DNA of 64,000 bases from Budorcas taxicolor (lineage: Eukaryota > Chordata > Mammalia > Artiodactyla > Bovidae): positions 41,465,272-41,529,271 of the forward strand of contig NC_068910.1 in assembly GCF_023091745.1 (NCBI RefSeq), read 5' to 3'. The translations under genes were made by a program, and so were the position numbers. Of the stretch, positions 58,237 through 64,000 are shown in pieces (the first letter of the stretch is position 1; each line of letters starts with the position of its first letter). The notes under the pieces are model-generated. The model worked only from the letters and a program-made list of their open reading frames with translations, made no database searches and had not been told where the DNA came from.

Positions 58237-58565
58237 CTCACAACACAAAATAAAACCAAACAAACATTTTGGCCAAAATAAGGAGTGAATTTAATATATT
58301 GTTCTCATTCACATTTTCCTCATTTTTAATGTATGTGAATAAGCAGCTAACTAATTACTTATATTTCCCCTTTTATCATTTGACTTTGAATACTCTGCCT
58401 ATTTTCCTTAAGCTGCCTTGAATTTTTCTATTGGCTAACAATATCTCTTTATATATTAAGAATAAAAATCCTTTGGCTTACTACCAGTTATTTGCTTTTT
58501 GAGAAACAGTAGCTTGTTTTCCTTCTGCTTGATTCCGGATATGTATATGTACAATAGCTGCTCTT

Positions 58566-58603
58566 TATCATTAACATATCTTTTTAATGTTCCTCTCCAC
58601 AGG
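58566..58603 (+). other. GRM7: 3' splice site (acceptor) of the second GRM7 exon
   Basis: A pyrimidine tract (tctttttaatgttcctctcc) precedes ACAG|G, with AG at 58601-58602. A branch-point-like ttaac lies near 58571-58575, about 30 bases upstream, at the expected distance. Confidence 0.88.
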
Positions 58604-58757
58604 CAGATCCTTGCAGCAGCCAAAAGAGCTGACCAAGTAGGCCACTTCCTCTGGGTGGGATCAGACAGCTGGGGATCCAAAATCAACCCACTGCACCAGC
58701 ATGAAGACATTGCAGAAGGAGCCATCACCATTCAGCCCAAGCGAGCAACTGTGGAAG
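58603..58757 (+). CDS. GRM7: GRM7 internal coding exon (probably exon 4), ligand-binding domain
   Basis: The next GRM7 exon downstream. It starts with the last base of the lysine codon begun in the previous exon, reads 51 open codons (QILAAAKRADQVGHFLWVG ... IQPKRATVE) and ends with one base of a glycine-type codon, so the frame carries on. It encodes more of the Venus-flytrap domain. The motif SDSWGSK contains the acidic and basic residues that contact glutamate in this family. I recall these as Asp314 (codon 58664-58666) and Lys319 (codon 58679-58681) of mGlu7, which would place the two exons at about residues 246-345. HEDIAEGAITI is also family-typical. I see no stops or frameshifts, and from memory this part is identical to human mGlu7. 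GRM4, GRM6 and GRM8 are excluded by AAAKRADQVGH and IQPKRATVEG. Confidence 0.96.
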
Positions 58758-58764
58758 GTATGGG
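58755..58764 (+). other. GRM7: 5' splice site (donor) of the second GRM7 exon
   Basis: AAG|GTATGG with GT at 58758-58759. The sequence matches the donor consensus, and the frame ends one base into a codon, as expected for a split glycine. Confidence 0.88.
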
Positions 58765-59134
58765 TTTTGTCAGTAGGTGATTTGCTGAGAGAGTGGCTGG
58801 TGCTGTGTGGAGTGGCTGGGCCATGAGTCTCTTAAGGTTTACATGATGTATGCAGGAACTGTTCAAACTTCCAGCCGTGAAATACAAATGAAGCCCTATA
58901 TCTGGTCTGTTATTTTAGTTGATAGTCTTCTCTTGAAAAGATCATGTTATTCTCATAATAATATCACCATTAGCATATATCTTTGTTTTATTATGCTGCA
59001 AGTGCTTTCTGTGAGATCATTATCTTTAATAAGAGGTGAAATAATAACACAGTCCAAGTTTGCGTAAGTGAGCTGCATTTTCTGAGAGAACATTTTCCCT
59101 TTGTAATTTGTCGTTGCTTCCATAGCAGGACACC
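58765..59134. other. Unassigned intronic DNA
   Basis: No gene or recognised repeat between the second exon and the T26 run. Confidence 0.4.
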
Positions 59135-59325
59135 TTTTTTTTTTTTTTTTTTTTTTTTTTGGATTTATGTATTTACTTATTTGATTGTGCCAGATCTTAG
59201 CTGCTGCATGCAGCACGTAGGATCTTAAGTTGTGGGATGTCAACTCCCAGCTGTGGCATATGGGATCTAGTTCCCTGACTGGGGATCAAGCCTGGGCCCC
59301 CTGCAAAGGCAGCCTGGAGCCTTAG
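59135..59325 (-). mobile_element. CHR-type tRNA-derived SINE, minus strand
   Basis: A T26 tail (59135-59160) is followed by gatcttagctgctgcatgcagcacg, tatgggatctagttccctgactggggatcaagcctgggccccctgca and gagccttaggctctgg. This order fits the older cetartiodactyl CHR SINE family in antisense. The family label is from memory. Confidence 0.7.
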
Positions 59326-61713
59326 GCTCTGGATTCTTTCCCCCATTACCTCTCGGGGTCTCCTCCAGTCCCCAGGATCATATAGCATACCACCCATCCC
59401 AGGCATCACCATCATTTTTCCTTCCTGGGTCTCTTTCGTCCTTGCATGCTTTTTCTCTTAAGCTTCCTGCCCCTATTCTTTCCCTTTGCTTTCCTTGTAG
59501 CTACAAAGATTCTTTGAGAGGTAGAAGGAGGAGAGGGCATTTATTGGCATCTTTCTGATGTAACAAAAGTTGCTGATTACAACTTAAGTTCTCCTTTAAT
59601 TTGAAAAGATAAGTTACTTCTGAAAGAAGACACTGTAAAGAAAAGGAACTCCTCTGCTGCTTTTGGGCTTTGTCTTCCTTTTCTGAAGGGCCAGGTCTCC
59701 AAAGATTTCATACAGCATGCTTCGCATGTTAAAAGAACTCTATCCACTCACTCAAAAAAGATCAAATATTTGTCTTTCTTTCTATTCTGTCTCTACTCCA
59801 GTCTAATTAATTATTCTCCCTAGAAGGCTGCATGGTCTATGTGGGCTTTTTAACAATCCAGGTTATGGTTTTGTCACTGTTCCCTTTCTGTGTTATCTCG
59901 GGGAGATAAGAATCCTGTAAGTCACCCATGTGGTCATGGAGAGGCTTTGAATTAATTGCAGTACAAGTCCGAAGAAGATTGCCCATCTTCCAAACCAGAC
60001 CAATACATCTGCAGATGAGCTGCAAAAACAAAAGACAGTTTAACTACTTCCATTCCTTTTCACTCAAAAATTTAAGTGTTTACTGTGTGCTTTGCTTTGT
60101 GCTAAGTTGGAAAAATAAGGACAAAAATCCTATGCTCAAAGCATACACAGCTGAGGAAATGCATCAGAATGTAGTTGTTGACCATGTAATAGAAATACTG
60201 TAAACACAGTTTAGAATAGATGGTTTAGGGTGAGGTAATGTGCCAGCTTGTCTCGGGTGGTGATGCTGCGGTTGTGGAAGACGCCTGAGAGATGAAACAA
60301 GCAGGTGTGCTAATGCTCATCGGACCGTGAGAAGCTTCTCTACTCTCCACCCAGGTGGTGGGAACAGAGTAGTGACGGAGCAGGGCATACCAGGGTAGCA
60401 TTAAATCATTCATTCGGCAACCCACACCTTCTTTGCAGCCATCCTAAACTTCTTCCAGCTCTTCAAAAATGTTCTCATTTATGTTCATTGGGAAGCTCTT
60501 CCCTCTCCTACAGTTGTGGTCACTGCACTGTTTGCCTGATTAACTCCTTTCTAACATGCGTGTCTCTGATTAGATACTAGTTTTCCTTGGAAGCCATCTA
60601 CAGTCACTGCACTCCAGCTAGGTCTGGTTCGGGGCTCCATCAGTTGCTCGTATGGCACCTTCCCATAGCTCCTACCATTGTAACATCTCTTTACTTGTCT
60701 CTATCTGGAGACTTATCCTTTACATGCCATCATTGATACAAATGCCTTGATCTTGGCCTGGCCTGGCAGGTGATCAAACTGGTTTTTAAGTGGTTGGATG
60801 CCTGGCTGGATGGGGGAAATACATACCACATAAGAACCTGGCACAAATGGCTGAGAAGTGGGCCAGGGTTGGATCATGAAAGGTCTTGTAAACTATACTG
60901 AGGAATTCGTATCTTACTCTGAAGTCTAGGCAGCATCTGAGGATGAAAATGGGATGTGATAAAAGGGAATGAGGCGGCTCACTCAGATGACTCTATAGAG
61001 GGATGAAGTGTCAGATTTGGGTGAGGACCAAAGCAAAGCCATTACAGGGTCTGTGCTGAGGTCCTCTCTTCCCAAGCTGTAGACACGTCATAAGCATATT
61101 AGTAACTCCACGGTTGCAAGACCCAGGTTCAACATGTCTTAGGAAATGACTAAGTAGCTTAATACAAATTATTGAAACAAAATACATTTTCATAGGTTTC
61201 TAGGGATACTCAAAGTTGTTAAAGTAGACACAAGATAGCATCCTGAATCTGCTAAGAAAGAAATGTGGCCTCAAGAGCAAGATGGTGAGGAAATGCTGTT
61301 ATCAATGAAAGTACTTTTGAAATGTGGCAAAACAGCACCTCTTCATGCAAAACTGCAATGCTACCGAGAAAGAACACAAGGCTTTTCATATTGCTCTTTA
61401 AGACTTGTGTGGCTTCTGTCTACCCATGTTGTCTTGTGCATTGATACAGAGTGGAAATTTGTTCACTAATATAGAGGATGGGATCACAGGATTGTGGCTG
61501 TGCATTTGGTGTCACACTCCTAAGGAAATGAAAAAAGAAATGCCTTCCGTTGCATTACGGTTTCTAAACACAGCTGTGAAATATATTAAATGAAACTTTA
61601 GAGCATATTCCATATGGGCAAGTATGTCTTCCTCTCCTATTTTTTTAATCTTTTTTCATTTTGGGGATGTTCCATAGTGGACTCTACTGGGATGGAACAT
61701 TATCCAAATACTC
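59326..61713. other. Unassigned intronic DNA
   Basis: No gene. 60870-60985 (aaaggtcttgtaaactatactgaggaattcg ... gatgaaaatgggatgtgat) resembles the end of an old mammalian repeat that I cannot name. Confidence 0.4.
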
Positions 61714-61725
61714 AGAACGCTATTG

Positions 61726-62006
61726 ATGCTGCTGCTGCTGCTGCTAAGTTGCTTCAGTCATGTCTGACTCTGTGCGACCCCACAGACGGCAGCCCACTGG
61801 GCTCTGGCATCCCTGGGCTTCTCCAGGCAGGAACACTGGAGTGGGTTGCCATTTCCTTCTCCAATGCCTGAAAGTGAAAAGTGAAAGTGAAGTTGCTCAG
61901 TCGTGTCTGACTCTTAGCGACCCCATGGACTACAGCCTACCAGGCTCCTCTGTCCATGGGAGTTTCCAGGCAAGAGTACTGGAGTGGGATGCCATTGCCT
62001 TCTCCG
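61726..62006 (-). mobile_element. Bov-A2 SINE, minus strand, with 12-bp TSD
   Basis: (CTG)n head, two monomers and the gaaaagtgaaagtgaag linker. CAGAACGCTATT (61714-61725) and CAGAACACTATT (62007-62018) are the TSD, differing by one CpG change. Confidence 0.95.
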
Positions 62007-62018
62007 CAGAACACTATT

Positions 62019-64000
62019 ACATCCCTTTATTCTTTGACTGTGTTGTATAATGTTGTACCTTCAAATAGAAATAAGAAAAAGCTTATCAGTAATCAACATG
62101 GTTTTTTTCCTTTAGATCCATATTTGGAACACATTCAGCAAACATCTAAACTTTTGGCTCATCATCTCTATATTTGCATGAATAATTGACAATAAATTGC
62201 CTTAGGCCAAAGGGCTAGCAAAGGCATGGGTCCTGGGAAAATCATGTTCATCAACTTTTGTCTTCTATTTGTATTTATTCTCCATTTATAGAAAACAGGG
62301 CCTCAGTGCTTGCCAGCCCAGGGGGTCATTTCCCCTATTTTGAATGAGACAATGATAACAACTGTGCCCAGAAAAGGTCAGCTCTGGCCCCTTTGGCTGC
62401 TCTCTACATGGGATATAAAAGAATGTCTCTAGATTTGGCAGCACCTCTCCAGCTCCTGAGCCAAAACAGCTCCATGATTTTCAGTCTTTCTGTATTGTCT
62501 GATGAGCCAAGGAATCCCTAGCATTTTGCTATTTTCTGTTGCCCCATTAGCAGGGACCCCCAGTCATCCTCTCCAGCCCTCAACAAGTCCTCAAAGCAAA
62601 ATGGTCAAATTGCCATGGACTCTGCCCTGTACGGTGCTCAGCTTCTTCAAGAGTAGGCTGTCCTCAACATCCTCTAATTATAGCCAGCAAGGATCATTGG
62701 CCAGGCTCTTTTCATCTCTGACATAATCATTAGCATCAGGGAGTGAACATAATAAAGGATGAATTTTCAAAGACAACTCTGATAGCTCTGACTATTGGTG
62801 ATGGTTTTCCAATGGGTCTATAGCACAGCTTGGTTCTTGAATTAAATCAGTGATGTGTGTGAGAAAAGACAAAAAGTGCTGTAGATCTGGCATGAAAAAG
62901 TTGGTTATTTCATGCATTTTTTTTTGTTTACTCAAGATAGAAAGACATTCTCTATTTTTCTTAAAACCAGAGATCAAAGCTATGAAGAGCTGAACGAAAA
63001 TATTTCTGGCTCCAATTTATATATGCCCTGCTTTAGTCTTTCTGATTACCTGAAATGTTCCACACACATCACAGAGTTTTATTAGGGGAATGACAGAAAA
63101 TGCCAAGAAATAAAATATCACCTTAAACCACAATAGTATTTCTAAGCAATGCTATAATTAATAATAGACCTATAACCTTGTTTGATGAAAGGGAAGTGAG
63201 AATATTGCATGTTCAGTGTTATGACAATGTTTTTCATTGAATCTGTCATAAATGTTTATAAGCTCTAGCAAGGTATCAGCCCTTGATCTAAAAACTGAGA
63301 TATATAGCAGATGACAATCAGATCACACCCCTGCTCTCCTGGAATTGCCCTCTTAATGTGGAGGTGACAGGTGATAAAGAAAGATGTAAATAAGAAAATA
63401 TCATACTAGAATAATTACTATCAAGTGCATTTCCTTAAGAACCAACTTGTAAATCAGAGAGATACAAATGGCAAAGAAAGAAGAGAGACAAAGCACCAGT
63501 ATACCATGCAGGCTGAAAAGATATAAATTTGGAGGATGTGTAGGGAGGTTAGTAGCCCAAGCCTCTCTAACCTGGTCTAGATTCCTGGCCCATATTCATA
63601 TCAGATCCTTTCATGGCCTACAATATGCCAGGGCTTCCCATTTCACCATTTCTTGTTGATCTGGAAAATAGAGGTATTTTGTGTGTGTATGTCTGTGTGT
63701 GTTTGTGTGTGAGAGATCAAATCATTAATCTTTTTTTTCTTTTAAAGAATTTCTGCTTTTTTCAGAATTAGCCTACCCTGCAAAACCAAGCAATACTCCT
63801 GCAGTTCGAAAGGTACCACATACCCGCTTGTGATAACACAGATTACACTCACAGGCAGCACACCCAACTGGAATCTGATCCTTCAGGGCAGTGTCTGAGA
63901 CCCATGGGTTCCGTGGGATTACCCATCCCTTTCTTTTTCCCCTGAAACTTTGGCATTTACTAATAGACCTAGCATATATATGACTTGACGGATATGGTTG
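62019..64000. other. Unassigned intronic DNA
   Basis: No gene or securely recognised repeat to the window end. A TG-rich stretch lies at about 63680-63712. Confidence 0.45.

Larger units (their letters stand above)
46502..58602 (+). other. GRM7: GRM7 intron between the two exons (complete)
   Basis: A complete 12,101-bp GT-AG intron. It holds a Bov-tA, two sense-strand BovB copies, an antisense L1 3' end carrying one of those BovBs, an L2 fossil, an AT-rich palindrome and a very short L1 insertion. Confidence 0.92.
58758..64000 (+). other. GRM7: GRM7 intron downstream of the second exon (5' part)
   Basis: Starts at the GTATGG donor and runs past the window end. No further GRM7 exon was found. 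The recognised repeats are a CHR-type SINE and a Bov-A2. Confidence 0.85.

Noticed and set aside
46360..58757. GRM4, GRM6 or GRM8 instead of GRM7
   Set aside because: IPQERKDRTIDFD, AAAKRADQVGH and IQPKRATVEG match GRM7 and differ from the other group III receptors as I know them.
58499..58780. 93-codon frame reading through the second exon as a separate gene
   Set aside because: It runs through intron, the receptor exon and intron again. The spliced GRM7 reading explains the conserved part.
62502..62726. 74-codon frame as an additional GRM7 exon or small gene
   Set aside because: No splice sites in suitable phase, no receptor similarity and no other evidence.

Overview
The window is ruminant nuclear DNA. 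It is packed with BovB (RTE) LINEs, Bov-tA and Bov-A2 SINEs and ruminant-type L1 3' ends, on a background of older mammalian L1, L2, MIR, MER5-like and LTR fossils. That combination indicates a bovid (cattle, sheep, goat, buffalo or relative). I cannot separate these species from the sequence alone.

The only functional protein-coding sequence I can support is two exons of one gene on the plus strand, GRM7 (metabotropic glutamate receptor 7). Exon A is 46360-46501 (142 bp) and exon B is 58603-58757 (155 bp). They join in frame, have consensus splice sites, and encode about 100 residues of the extracellular glutamate-binding Venus-flytrap domain. By the frame and by residue numbers I recall for mGlu7, they are probably coding exons 3 and 4. 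The rest is intron: the end of the upstream intron (1-46359), the intron between the exons (46502-58602, 12.1 kb) and the start of the next (58758-64000). Very large introns fit this gene.

Layout. 1-11.7 kb: L2 and MIR fossils, a Bov-A2 with target-site duplication (TSD), a minus-strand BovB, and a Bov-A2 whose internal unit is expanded to four tandem copies (7030-7655). 11.7-12.8 kb: a processed RPS10 pseudogene split by a later L1 insertion, each with its own TSD. 13.6-14.2 kb: a solo retroviral LTR in antisense. 15.9-17.75 kb: a BovB with an inverted 5' end. 18.5-30.6 kb: old L1, LTR, MIR and several Bov SINEs. 30.9-32.8 kb: a BovB that keeps both ends but has lost its middle. 33.1-37.9 kb: a stretch with only ancient repeats. 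38.0-42.0 kb: two SINEs and a nearly full-length antisense BovB. 42.1-45.0 kb: old antisense L1. 45.0-46.1 kb: two 94-bp inverted-repeat arms just upstream of the first exon. 47.7-58.2 kb: Bov-tA, BovB, L2, an AT-rich palindrome, and an L1 3' end carrying a nested BovB. 59.1-62.0 kb: a CHR-type SINE and a Bov-A2.

I found no unknown gene system. The notable content is structural: retrotransposon events that can be reconstructed from TSDs, an unexplained inverted duplication, a likely VNTR, and a perfect AT-rich palindrome.
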